Part shown: positions 34,447-43,434 of the stretch, piece by piece | Layout: every line of letters begins with the position of its first letter | How positions within the stretch are numbered: position 1 is the first letter of the stretch | Assembly: GCA_903884105.1 (NCBI GenBank) | Contig: CAISDJ010000026.1 | Coordinates: 1-45,145 of the forward strand | Reading direction: 5' to 3' | DNA: 45,145 nt | Source: an uncultured Pseudomonadota bacterium | GTDB taxonomy: Bacteria > Pseudomonadota > Gammaproteobacteria > Steroidobacterales > Steroidobacteraceae | Position numbers and translations under genes: made by a program | Notes under the pieces: generated by a model | Seen by the model: the letters and a program-made list of their open reading frames with translations, nothing else | Told to the model about the DNA's origin: nothing | Database searches by the model: none

Positions 34447-35466
34447 ATGACCGACACGGCAACGCAGAATATCGATTCCGAGAGTGTCAAACCGCTGGTC
34501 GCTTCGTTCCGCACGAGCCTGCAGCGCATCCGCGACGAGGTCCGCAAGGTCATCGTCGGCCAGGACGAGGTGGTCGAGCATCTGCTCATCACGCTGCTGG
34601 TCGGCGGACACTGCCTGATCACCGGCATGCCAGGTACCGCCAAGACGTTGCTGGTCAAGACCATGGCCACCGCGCTTGGTCTCAAGTTCAAGCGCATCCA
34701 GTTCACGCCGGACCTGATGCCGACGGACGTCACCGGCACGGACATCATCGACGACGACCCGGTCACCGGCCGTCGCGTATGGACCTTCGTGCAGGGACCG
34801 CTGTTCGCGAACGTGTTGCTTGCCGACGAAATCAACCGCACGCCGCCCAAGACGCAGGCTGCGCTGCTCGAGGCGATGCAGGAGCGGTCGGTGACGGTGC
34901 GTGGCCAGCGGCACCAGCTGGACGCGCCGTTCTTCGTGCTCGCTACGCAGAACCCTATCGAGCTCGAAGGGACGTATCCGCTGCCGGAAGCGCAGCTGGA
35001 CCGCTTCCTGTTCAACGTGATCCTCGACTACCTTGCGGCGGATGACGAGCTGGCCGTCGTCAATCGGTTCACGACGCGCACGGACATGCCGGAGCCCGAT
35101 GTCTGCACCAGCGCCGAGGAGATCCTCAAGTACCAGTGGCTCGTCCGGCAGGTGCCGGTGTCCGAGACCGTGAACCGCTTTGCGGTGGATCTCGTGCGCG
35201 CGTCGCGTCCTACAGACCCGCAAGCACCGGAGATCGTCCGCAAGTACATCAAGTTCGGTGCCAGCGTGCGGGCCACGATGTTCCTGACGCTGGCCGCCAA
35301 GGCGCGGGCGCTGATGGAGGGCCGCTATCACGTGACCACGGACGACATCCGTTCGCTGGCGCTGCCGATCCTGCGGCATCGCGTGCTGGCTAACTACTAC
35401 GCGGAGTCCGACGGCAAGACCGTGGATGATGTGCTTCGCGCCATGATCGAGTCGCGGCAGGGCTGA
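34447..35466 (+). CDS. MoxR family AAA+ ATPase
   Basis: This 339-residue AAA+ chaperone has Walker A GMPGTAKT at 60-67, Walker B LLADE at 124-128, the INRTPPKTQAALLEAMQE stretch after it, sensor ATQNP at 166-170 and the EAQLDRF motif. MoxR ATPases act with VWA-domain proteins encoded beside them to mature or remodel other proteins, as in methanol dehydrogenase activation and the Bat system. Here DUF58 and BatA-like genes follow directly. The gap before it (38 bases) is the longest in the operon, and its stop overlaps the next start by one base (TGATG). Confidence 0.95.
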   Translation: MTDTATQNIDSESVKPLVASFRTSLQRIRDEVRKVIVGQDEVVEHLLITLLVGGHCLITGMPGTAKTLLVKTMATALGLKFKRIQFTPDLMPTDVTGTDIIDDDPVTGRRVWTFVQGPLFANVLLADEINRTPPKTQAALLEAMQERSVTVRGQRHQLDAPFFVLATQNPIELEGTYPLPEAQLDRFLFNVILDYLAADDELAVVNRFTTRTDMPEPDVCTSAEEILKYQWLVRQVPVSETVNRFAVDLVRASRPTDPQAPEIVRKYIKFGASVRATMFLTLAAKARALMEGRYHVTTDDIRSLALPILRHRVLANYYAESDGKTVDDVLRAMIESRQG

Positions 35467-36377
35467 TGAGCACTCCGCTTCCCTCGCAGCGCGAAGGCGT
35501 ACGGCTGCTGCAGCCGGAAGTGTTGGCGGGCCTCGCCAACCTCGAACTGATTGCGCGCGCCGCTGTCGAGGGATCGCTGATCGGTCTGCACCGCTCGCCG
35601 CTGTTCGGCTTCAGCCAAGAATTCGCGGAGTACCGCTCGTACACCGAGGGCGACGATCCGCGCTTCATCGACTGGAATGTCTATGCGCGCAGTGATCGCA
35701 CATATATCAAGCGCTTCCTCGGCGAGACCAACAGCCACCTGATGCTGTTGATCGATTCCAGCGCGTCGATGGGCTACGGCACGACGCCGGTGACGAAGCT
35801 GCGGTACGCGCAGATCCTGGCGGCCAGCCTCGCCTATATCGCGTCCCGGCAGCACGACGCCGTCGGCATGATGGTGTTCGACGAGGAAGTCCGCTCCTAC
35901 CGGCCGCCGTCGGGACGCAACAAGCTGCATGGCCTGCTGCACACGATCGATGCAATCACGTCCTCCCGGAAGACGGACATGGAGAAGCCCTTCAGCCGTT
36001 TCCGCGAGCACATCGCGAAGCGTGGCATGGTTGCCGTGATTTCCGATTTCTATTGTGATCCGAAGGCGCTGATCGAAGGCGTCAAGCCGCTCGCGTTCCA
36101 GGGTCAGGACGTCATCCTGTTCCAGATCCTCGACCCGCGCGAGCTCAGGCCCGACTTGAGCGAGGCCGCGGTGCTCGAGGACATGGAGACCGGCCAGACG
36201 GTGGAGGTGTCGCCGGCCTTCATGCAGAAGGACTATCCCGAGCGCATCAAGGCGCACATCCGTTCCTTGCAGGAGGCGGCGGCGGGCATCGGCGCTGACC
36301 ACGTGCTGCTGGAGACCACGGTGTCGCTCGATGTGCCACTTCGCAACTATCTCCTGTTCAGGCAGCGTCGCCGATGA
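35466..36377 (+). CDS. DUF58 domain protein (VWA-like)
   Basis: This 303-residue protein has the DUF58 signature, including EYRSYTEGDDPRFIDWNVYA and RTYIKRFLGE. A VWA-like domain follows with MIDAS residues Asp97, Ser99 and Ser101 in LLIDSSASMG. It is soluble and probably the direct partner of the MoxR ATPase, with which it is almost always paired. It starts inside the MoxR stop codon and its end overlaps the BatA-like gene by four bases. Confidence 0.92.
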   Translation: MSTPLPSQREGVRLLQPEVLAGLANLELIARAAVEGSLIGLHRSPLFGFSQEFAEYRSYTEGDDPRFIDWNVYARSDRTYIKRFLGETNSHLMLLIDSSASMGYGTTPVTKLRYAQILAASLAYIASRQHDAVGMMVFDEEVRSYRPPSGRNKLHGLLHTIDAITSSRKTDMEKPFSRFREHIAKRGMVAVISDFYCDPKALIEGVKPLAFQGQDVILFQILDPRELRPDLSEAAVLEDMETGQTVEVSPAFMQKDYPERIKAHIRSLQEAAAGIGADHVLLETTVSLDVPLRNYLLFRQRRR

Positions 36378-38425
36378 ACTTCCTCGCTCCCCTCTTCCTC
36401 GCGGGCTTGGGCGCTGTCGCGCTGCCGGTGTGGCTGCACCTGCTGCAGACGCAGACACCCGAGCGCCAGCCGTTCAGTTCTGCGATGTTGCTCAGGATGT
36501 CGGAGCAGCGCATTCACCTGCGGCGTCGGTTGCGGTACCTGCTGCTGATGGCGCTGCGCATCGCGCTGTTTGCATTGCTCGCGCTCGCGTTCTCGCAACC
36601 GCTGTGGCAGCGATCGAGCACGACCGCTGCAGCGGGCGAGAACAAGGAGCATCTCATTGTCATCGACACGTCGCTGTCGATGGGCCAGGGTGATCGCATG
36701 GCGCGTGCCGTTGCGGAAGCGAGCACCGTCATCGCAGGTCTCGGTGCCGGCGACACGGCGCGCCTCGTCACGGCGGGGGAGAGTGTCGATGTGCTTGCGA
36801 CGTCGGCGCCCGCGACGGCGACCGTGCCGGAATCACGGTCGCGGCTGACCACCGCGCTCGATGGCGTGAAGGCCGGTGCGGGGCGCCTCGACTACGGCGT
36901 GCTGGCTGCGGGCATGAGCGAACTGGCCGGCGCGGGCACCGAGCCTGTGGTCATTCACTTCATCAGCGACTTCGAAGCCAGCGGGCTGCCGTCACAGTTC
37001 GGTGCGTTGATACCCCGTGCGCTTCCGAACCGCACGCAAGAGCTCAAGCTCCATCCCCTCAACGAAGCGACGGCACCGAACTGGGCCGTCGATTACCTGC
37101 GGCGCACGCCACAAGGGCTGGATGTCGGCGTTCGCGGGCACCACACCGCCGCCAGCGACATCACGGTCACGATCGGTCTGAACGGTGCGCGCGAAGTGAA
37201 GCAGACCCGGCAAGTCCCGGCGAACGGCCTCGGCGAGTATTCCTTTGCCCTGCCCGACGTCGCCTTCGCGACCGGCGACAATCGGATCGTGGCGTCGCTG
37301 CAATCCGTCGATGGACTGGCAGCGGACGATCGCCGCTATCTCGTCGTCCCCAACGTTCCCGCCATCCCGGTGCCGCTGCTCACGACCCGGACCGATGCAC
37401 CACTGGTCCGTTATCTGTCCACCGCGTTCGCCACAGCCGCGCGGCAATATCGCGTGGAGCCTGACAGCCTCGCGACTTTCGATGCGCGGACGCTCGAACG
37501 GTCGTCCTGGGTCGTGGCCGACGATCTCGGTGCGATTAGCCCGCAGCTTGCAACGGCGCTGACCGACTACATCACCAAGGGCGGCTCGTTGTTTGCGGCG
37601 GTGGGAGAGCGGTCGCTGGCGCTCGAAACCCTGCCGGTGACTGGCCAGCGCGTCGCGAAGGGCGACGCCACCGCCCGTGAAGGGCAGCCGTTCAACGTGG
37701 GCCGCATCGACAGCACCCATCCTTTGCTGGCCGCCACTGACGGCTGGCGGGGGGTCAGCGTGACCCGCTTGCTCCCCCTGGAAGTGGCAGCGGACGATCG
37801 CGTCCTGATCGCGATGGAAGATGGCAGGCCGCTGCTGATCGAGAGGAAGGTGGGCGAGGGGCGCATCGTGATGCTCGCGACCAGCTTGGACAACACCTGG
37901 AACGACCTGCCGGTGCATCCGGTGTTCGTCAGCTTCATCGCGGAGACGGCTCGCTACCTGTCCGGGGAGCAGACGTTGAGCCGCCAGCAGGTGGCGGGAG
38001 CGAGCCTGCCCCTGTCGGTCACTGGCGGGGCTTCCGGACAGGTGGTTGATCCGCAAGGCCAGACGGTGCTGTCGCTGGCCGACACCCGCCGGGCCCAGGA
38101 TGTCCGCTTGCGGCAGATGGGTTTCTATCAGGTCTATACTCCGGGCAAGGAGACGCTGGTGGCGGTCAATGCCGATGCCCGCGAATCCGACCTCGAACCG
38201 ATGACGGCGGAGCAGATTGCCCGCTGGCAACAGGCGGCCGTGGTCGCACCACAGCAAGCCGTGGCCGCGGCGGAGAGCCAAGTTGCACCGCCGCCCGTCG
38301 AGCTCTGGCGATATTTGTTGATCCTGCTGGTACTCGTTGTGCTGGCAGAGTCGCTGCTCGGTAACCGCTACCTTACGGGTCACCTGCATGACCTTGAACC
38401 GGATGCAGGGAGGGCATCGTCATGA
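36374..38425 (+). CDS. BatA-like membrane VWA protein
   Basis: This 683-residue protein begins with a BatA N-terminal domain, with a first helix at about 5-23 (PLFLAGLGAVALPVWLHLL) and a second at about 55-73. A VWA domain follows with MIDAS residues Asp98, Ser100 and Ser102 in VIDTSLSMGQG. A long beta-rich region and an amidotransferase-like stretch (ALTDYITKGGSLFAAVGERS) come next, and a last helix sits at about 646-662. It resembles the second gene of this operon in layout, so the two may have arisen by duplication. Both ends overlap neighbours by four bases. Confidence 0.9.
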   Translation: MNFLAPLFLAGLGAVALPVWLHLLQTQTPERQPFSSAMLLRMSEQRIHLRRRLRYLLLMALRIALFALLALAFSQPLWQRSSTTAAAGENKEHLIVIDTSLSMGQGDRMARAVAEASTVIAGLGAGDTARLVTAGESVDVLATSAPATATVPESRSRLTTALDGVKAGAGRLDYGVLAAGMSELAGAGTEPVVIHFISDFEASGLPSQFGALIPRALPNRTQELKLHPLNEATAPNWAVDYLRRTPQGLDVGVRGHHTAASDITVTIGLNGAREVKQTRQVPANGLGEYSFALPDVAFATGDNRIVASLQSVDGLAADDRRYLVVPNVPAIPVPLLTTRTDAPLVRYLSTAFATAARQYRVEPDSLATFDARTLERSSWVVADDLGAISPQLATALTDYITKGGSLFAAVGERSLALETLPVTGQRVAKGDATAREGQPFNVGRIDSTHPLLAATDGWRGVSVTRLLPLEVAADDRVLIAMEDGRPLLIERKVGEGRIVMLATSLDNTWNDLPVHPVFVSFIAETARYLSGEQTLSRQQVAGASLPLSVTGGASGQVVDPQGQTVLSLADTRRAQDVRLRQMGFYQVYTPGKETLVAVNADARESDLEPMTAEQIARWQQAAVVAPQQAVAAAESQVAPPPVELWRYLLILLVLVVLAESLLGNRYLTGHLHDLEPDAGRASS

Positions 38426-41400
38426 GCTTGGAAGACGCCGGCGGCGCAACCGCCCGACTCGAAGGCTACCTTGCCGACTTCCGCACCCGTCTGAAGCGCA
38501 TGCGGGTGGCGCGGGGTGCCGCTGCGCTGGCTGCAGCCGCCCTCGCTATTACCGTTGTGGGTGTCGCCCTCGCCATCCGCGCGGGCTTCGAAGCGGAAGT
38601 GTTCATCGTCACCCGCGTGCTCCTTGTGGCCGTGCTGGCGCTGCTCGCTGCGTGGCTCATCGTGCTGCCACTGCGCAGGATCAAGGGCGGCGCCATCGAC
38701 CAGATCGAAGCCCGCACCCCTGAGCTTGCGGGTCGCGTCGAAACCTATGCGGGCATGCGCGACAAGGGCAATCCGTTCATTGACCTGCTGGCCGAGGACA
38801 CCCTCGCCGTTGCCACCGATCATCCAGTCGAAAGACAGGTCAAGCCGCTCGAACTGACAGTGCCGGCAGCCATCGGTGGACTGTGCGTGGCGGCACTACT
38901 GTGGCTCGCCATCGCGGGTCCCGGTCTGTTTTCGTATGGCGTGCGGCACTTGTGGGCAGGTTGGGCGGTGTCCAATCTGCTGCCGGCGCAAAGCATTGCC
39001 GTGACTCCGGGAGACGAAGCCGTGCGGCGCGGTGGCAGCGTGCCGCTGCTGGCCGAGATGAAGGGCTTTGATCCTGCGAGCGCAACGGTGCATGCGCGAA
39101 TGGGCGACGGTGACTGGCAAGAAGTCGACATGGCCCGTACGGACCGCGGCTTCGAGTTCACGTTCTTCTCGGTGCGCGAGCCGGTCGAGTACTTCGTGGC
39201 CGCTGCGGGAACGCGCAGCCCGTCGTACAAGGTTGCCGTCGTCGACCTGCCTAGCGTCGGCAATCTCAAGCTCACGCTCAACTTTCCCGGCTGGACCGGG
39301 CGGCCGCCGCAAGTCCAGGACCCCGGTGGTGACATCAGCACCGTCTCCGGCACCGGCGTGGATCTCGAGATCACGGCCGATGCGCCGTTGCCTGCCGCCG
39401 AACTCGTGCTGAACGACAAGGCCGTGCCGATGACGACCGACGGCGTGAACGGCAAGACGAAGTTCGACGTCAAGGAAGACGGACGGTACTACGTCGCGGC
39501 CCGCGTCGGCAGCGAGCAGGTGCGGCTGACCGAGGACTACTTCATCAAGATCCTCCCCGATGGCAAGCCCGAGATCCGGCTGTCGCGCCCCGGCCGAGAC
39601 TGGAACGCGAGCAGTATCGAGGAAGTCACTGCGCACCTCGAGGCCACTGACGATTACGCCTTGAGTGCACTCGAGCTGCACTATGCCGTCAACGGTGGCG
39701 AGTGGCAGACCGTGAAGCTGCCTGTGGGCGGTCGTGAAGCGAAAACCGATCATGTGCTCGCACTCGAATCGATGCGGACGACGGAGCTCGGCAAGGAAGG
39801 GATGCGCCCGCTCGCGCCCGGCGACCTCATTTCCTACTACGCCGTCGCAAAAGACCGTCGCCAGACCGCGCAGACCGACATGTTCTTCATCGACGTGCGG
39901 CCGTTCGATCGCCGCTATACGCAGTCGCAGGCCGGAGGCGGTGGCGGCGGTGGTGGCGGTGGCGGACAGGAAAGCGAGATCTCGCAGCGCCAGCGCGAGA
40001 TCATCGTGTCCACCTGGAACCTCCTGCGCGAACCGCAGACTCGCGAAGGTCGCAGCGGCACCGTGCGCGACAACGCGACGCTGCTGTCCGAGTTGCAGAA
40101 GACCCTGTCAGGCCAGGCGCGCACGCTGGCGGAGCGTGCGAACGCGCGTGAGTTGAGCGCGGACCCGCAGATCAAGACCTTCGTCGAGAACATGACGAAG
40201 GCGGCCGAGGCGATGGATCCGGCCTCACAGCGGCTAGCTGCCATCGATCTCGAGAAGGCCATCCAGCCCGAGCAACAGGCGCTGCAATACCTGCTGCGTG
40301 CCGAAGCCGCGTTCAACGACGTCCAGGTCGCCATGCAGCAGGGTGGCGGCGGTGGCGGTGGCGGACAGGCTGGCCGTGATCTGGCCGACATGCTCGAGAT
40401 CGAGATGGACCTCGAGAAGAACCAGTACGAGACGGGTAACCCCGCGTCCATGAGCGCCGACAGTGGCGAGCAGAAGATGGACGAGATCGCACGCAAGCTG
40501 CAGGAACTGGCGCGTCGCCAGGAGCAGCTCGCCGCCAACGCCCGTCAGCAGCAGCAACTGACGGCCGCTCAACGCTGGCAGCAGGAATCCCTGCGTCGCG
40601 AGGCCGAGGAACTGCGGCGGCAAGTGGAAAACCTGCAGCGACAGGCGTCGAACGGGCAGCAGGGTCAGCCCGGTCAGCAGTCCGGCCAGCAATCAGGGCA
40701 GGGCGGTCAGCCAGGCCAACAGGGCCAGTCCGGCCAACAACGCGGTCAGCAGCAGGCCGCGCAGCGTCTTGAGAGTGCAATCCGCGCGATGAATGAAGCC
40801 AGCGAAGCCATGCAGAACGGCGAGGGCGGCAGCATCGATCGCGAGAAGCTGAACAAGGCCTCCGGGGAAGCGCAGCGGCAGCTCGCGCAGGCGCGCGACG
40901 AAGTCGCCCGGCAGCAGCAACAGTCCCTGCAGAACTCGTTGTCCAGCATGGCTTCTCGGGCCGGCGATCTCTATGAGAAGCAGCGGGCTGTGGATCAGGA
41001 GCTGCAGGAGTCCGTGCGCAAGCTGCTCGCCGAGCGGTCGAACAATCGCGCGCAGAGCGGGCTCAGCGACGAGCAGGAAACGCGGCTGGCCGACGTGAAA
41101 TCGTCGCTGGGCGAGGGCCTCGACCGTCTTGAGCGCGACATCACCAGCTCTGCAAGGAGCCTTGCGCCGACCGACAAGCCGACGGCCGCGACCCTCGAAG
41201 ACGCGGCGAAGGACTTGCGCGACTCGCAGCTGCAGGCGCGTCTTGCCATTGCAGCGGACTACATTCGTCGCGGTGGCGCGGCATTTGTGGCAGGTAGTGA
41301 GAGTGCGGTGACAGACGGGCTGCGTGACCTCCGCGACCAGTTGCGGCGTGCCGAGTCGATGGCGGGTGGCCCCGGCCAGCAGCAGCGGGAAGACGCCGCC

Positions 41401-42210
41401 GAATCCGCGTTGTCGCGGATCCAGGAACTGCGGCGAGAGCTGCAGCAGCTGGCGAACTCGGCCCAGCAGGGCAACGGCCAGCGCGGTGAAGGCCAGCAGC
41501 CGGGGCAAGGGGCCCAGGGGCAGCAATCTGGCGATCAGGGCCAGGGGCAGGGGCAGAAGGGTCAGGGACAACAGGGTCAGGGGCAACAAGGCCAAGGTCA
41601 GGGCCAGCAAGGCCAGGGCCAGGGACAGCAAGGCCAGGGACAGGGACAGGGACAAGCGGGGAATCAACCCGGCCAGGGGTCGCAAGGTGCGACTGTCGCC
41701 AACAATGGGGGCAACCAGGGCGGCCAGAATGGGGGCGCGGTGCGCGGTGGGGCCTACGGAAACGGCGGCAATGCCGTGACCGGGGGCTTGGGCCCCGTCG
41801 GAGGCGGTTGGCGGGGCAGTTGGTGGGACCGGCCCGCGACCGGGTCAACCCCTGTGGACGTGCGCGACGACATGCGTCGCGATATCGCTGCCGCCTCGCG
41901 CGAAGTCCGGGATGCCCTACCTGAACTGGACCAGCGAGGGGTCTCAGACGCCGACCTTGACGCCTTGCGCAAACTGGCGAGCCAGATCGAGCAGGCCCGC
42001 TTCCAGGGGGGGTCACAGGTGCTCGAGCGGGAGCTCAAGGCGAATCTGGCTTTGCTCGAACAGTTGGAACTTCGGCTGTCACAAGGCATGGAAAACCGGG
42101 GAACGGCGAAAGTTCGGACGGCCGTGGCCGATAGGGTACCCGAGGAATACAAGGACGCCGTGGCGGAGTACTACCGCCGCTTGAGCAAGGAAAAGCAGAC
42201 GCCGAGATGA
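38422..42210 (+). CDS. Large DUF4175 (TIGR02302-like) membrane protein with Gly/Gln tracts
   Basis: This 1262-residue protein has two N-terminal helices (about 33-52 and 61-83) and a third near 140-165. A beta-rich region of repeated Ig-like character runs to about 490. Long charged coiled-coil segments fill about 520-1060. Low-complexity parts include an 11-glycine run near residue 505, an 8-glycine run near 641, and Gln/Gly-rich stretches at about 740-780 and 1015-1090. This layout matches DUF4175/TIGR02302 proteins, best known from alphaproteobacteria and of unknown function. Four-base overlaps link it to the BatA-like gene and to the EAL gene. Confidence 0.87.
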   Translation: MSLEDAGGATARLEGYLADFRTRLKRMRVARGAAALAAAALAITVVGVALAIRAGFEAEVFIVTRVLLVAVLALLAAWLIVLPLRRIKGGAIDQIEARTPELAGRVETYAGMRDKGNPFIDLLAEDTLAVATDHPVERQVKPLELTVPAAIGGLCVAALLWLAIAGPGLFSYGVRHLWAGWAVSNLLPAQSIAVTPGDEAVRRGGSVPLLAEMKGFDPASATVHARMGDGDWQEVDMARTDRGFEFTFFSVREPVEYFVAAAGTRSPSYKVAVVDLPSVGNLKLTLNFPGWTGRPPQVQDPGGDISTVSGTGVDLEITADAPLPAAELVLNDKAVPMTTDGVNGKTKFDVKEDGRYYVAARVGSEQVRLTEDYFIKILPDGKPEIRLSRPGRDWNASSIEEVTAHLEATDDYALSALELHYAVNGGEWQTVKLPVGGREAKTDHVLALESMRTTELGKEGMRPLAPGDLISYYAVAKDRRQTAQTDMFFIDVRPFDRRYTQSQAGGGGGGGGGGGQESEISQRQREIIVSTWNLLREPQTREGRSGTVRDNATLLSELQKTLSGQARTLAERANARELSADPQIKTFVENMTKAAEAMDPASQRLAAIDLEKAIQPEQQALQYLLRAEAAFNDVQVAMQQGGGGGGGGQAGRDLADMLEIEMDLEKNQYETGNPASMSADSGEQKMDEIARKLQELARRQEQLAANARQQQQLTAAQRWQQESLRREAEELRRQVENLQRQASNGQQGQPGQQSGQQSGQGGQPGQQGQSGQQRGQQQAAQRLESAIRAMNEASEAMQNGEGGSIDREKLNKASGEAQRQLAQARDEVARQQQQSLQNSLSSMASRAGDLYEKQRAVDQELQESVRKLLAERSNNRAQSGLSDEQETRLADVKSSLGEGLDRLERDITSSARSLAPTDKPTAATLEDAAKDLRDSQLQARLAIAADYIRRGGAAFVAGSESAVTDGLRDLRDQLRRAESMAGGPGQQQREDAAESALSRIQELRRELQQLANSAQQGNGQRGEGQQPGQGAQGQQSGDQGQGQGQKGQGQQGQGQQGQGQGQQGQGQGQQGQGQGQGQAGNQPGQGSQGATVANNGGNQGGQNGGAVRGGAYGNGGNAVTGGLGPVGGGWRGSWWDRPATGSTPVDVRDDMRRDIAAASREVRDALPELDQRGVSDADLDALRKLASQIEQARFQGGSQVLERELKANLALLEQLELRLSQGMENRGTAKVRTAVADRVPEEYKDAVAEYYRRLSKEKQTPR
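40648..40755 (+). repeat. First Gln/Gly-rich low-complexity tract in the DUF4175 gene
   Basis: About 36 codons are almost only Gln, Gly, Ser and Pro, built on CAG and GGN codons (such as GQQGQPGQQSGQQSGQ). It probably forms a flexible linker between coiled coils. The repeated codons are a possible site of slippage. Confidence 0.8.
41467..41690 (+). repeat. Second Gln/Gly repeat tract (GQGQQGQ type) in the DUF4175 gene
   Basis: About 75 codons repeat short units such as GGCCAGGGACAG and CAAGGCCAGGG. The peptide is a run of GQ, GQQ and GQGQ units. An Asn/Gly-rich stretch follows (NNGGNQGGQNGG). Nearly identical 6- and 12-base units make length change by slippage likely. The reading frame stays open. 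Confidence 0.9.
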
Positions 42211-43403
42211 TGAGACAAGTTGAAACCAACCTGTTGCTGGCCTTTGACGATGAACTCGATTTCCTGGACCTGATAGAACAGGTCGCGACCGGGGTGGGAT
42301 TTCAGGTGCTCACCGCGCGCACCACTGCCGAGTTCTTCGACCAGATCGAGCGCCGCCGCCCGTCTCTCGTGGTGCTCGACCTGAAAATGCCCGGCATGGA
42401 CGGGGTTGAAGTGATCCGCAACCTGGCCCGCTTGGCCATCGACACGGGCGTCCTTCTGGTCAGCGGCATGGACCAGCGCGTGCTGGTGAGCGCTCGCCAG
42501 GTTGGCGAGTCGCTCGGCCTCAAGATGCTCGGCTTCCTGCAGAAGCCCATCCTCCTCGAAGACCTCGAGGCGTTGCTCCAGACCCAGCTGGACAGCGAAG
42601 CGCGGCTGCGGGCCGACGACTTGAGACGCGGCATCGACGAAATGGAGCTGGTGGTCCACTACCTGCCGAAGCTGGTTCGGGAAGGGGGCGTCTGGCAAAT
42701 CCGCACAGCCGAGGCGCTCGTCCGGTGGCAGCACCCGCGCCTCGGACTCCTGTATCCAGGCCAGTTCCTCGCGCTGGCCGAGGGCAACGACATGATTGTT
42801 GCCATCACGGACTTTGTCCTGTCGGATGCCGTCCGCCAGGCCGGGCTCTGGCGGGGCCACGGGCACTCCCTTGGCGTGGCGGTCAACCTGTCGCCTCGCC
42901 TTGTTCGCGACGTCGGCTTTCCCGACCGGTTGATCCGGTTGTTACGCGAATACGACCTGCCGCCGGAGTTGTTGACCATCGAGGTGACCGAGGCTTCGTC
43001 GCTGCACGATGTCGAACTCGTCACCGACGTCTTTACGCGGCTGCGCTTGAAGGGCATCGGCCTGTCGCTCGACGACTTCGGTACGGGGACGTCGTCAATC
43101 ACGCAGCTCTACCGCATGCCGTTCACCGAGCTCAAGATCGATCGCAGCCTCGTCTCTGAGCTGCCGCATACCCAAGCTGCCGCGACCGTAGTGACGGCCA
43201 TCGTGGAGCTCGCCCACAGGCTGTCGCTGACCGTCTGCGCCGAAGGAATCGAGACCGAGGAGCAATTCCGGTTCATGGATGCCGCCGGCTGCGAGGCGCT
43301 GCAGGGCCAGCTGATTTCGAAGGCAGTCCCTGCCGCGGAACTCGAGGCACTCGCCAAGGCCTGGCACGGCGGCTATCGGGCCGACGAACGCAACGCCCGT
43401 TGA
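42207..43403 (+). CDS. Response regulator with EAL domain (c-di-GMP phosphodiesterase)
   Basis: This 398-residue protein has an N-terminal receiver domain (acidic Asp14/Asp15, phosphoacceptor Asp58, Lys113) and a C-terminal EAL domain. All expected catalytic residues are present: Glu169 of EAL, Asn227 in VNLSP, Glu259 and Glu262 in EVTE, Asp289/Asp290 in DDFGTG, Lys310 and Glu346 in EGIE. It should therefore hydrolyse c-di-GMP under phosphorylation control. The Gln of the common YQP motif is Leu (HYLPK at 151-155). The ATG overlaps the DUF4175 stop by four bases, so it is made with the operon. No partner kinase is in the operon. Confidence 0.92.
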   Translation: MMRQVETNLLLAFDDELDFLDLIEQVATGVGFQVLTARTTAEFFDQIERRRPSLVVLDLKMPGMDGVEVIRNLARLAIDTGVLLVSGMDQRVLVSARQVGESLGLKMLGFLQKPILLEDLEALLQTQLDSEARLRADDLRRGIDEMELVVHYLPKLVREGGVWQIRTAEALVRWQHPRLGLLYPGQFLALAEGNDMIVAITDFVLSDAVRQAGLWRGHGHSLGVAVNLSPRLVRDVGFPDRLIRLLREYDLPPELLTIEVTEASSLHDVELVTDVFTRLRLKGIGLSLDDFGTGTSSITQLYRMPFTELKIDRSLVSELPHTQAAATVVTAIVELAHRLSLTVCAEGIETEEQFRFMDAAGCEALQGQLISKAVPAAELEALAKAWHGGYRADERNAR

Positions 43404-43434
43404 TCGCGGACGCCGAGGGCATCGGTCAAGCCAG

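Noticed and set aside
41141-42016. Long Arg/Pro-rich reverse frame over the DUF4175 gene, and similar long reverse frames elsewhere
   Set aside because: These are shadows of GC-rich coding strands. They have no recognisable domains and compete with well-supported genes.
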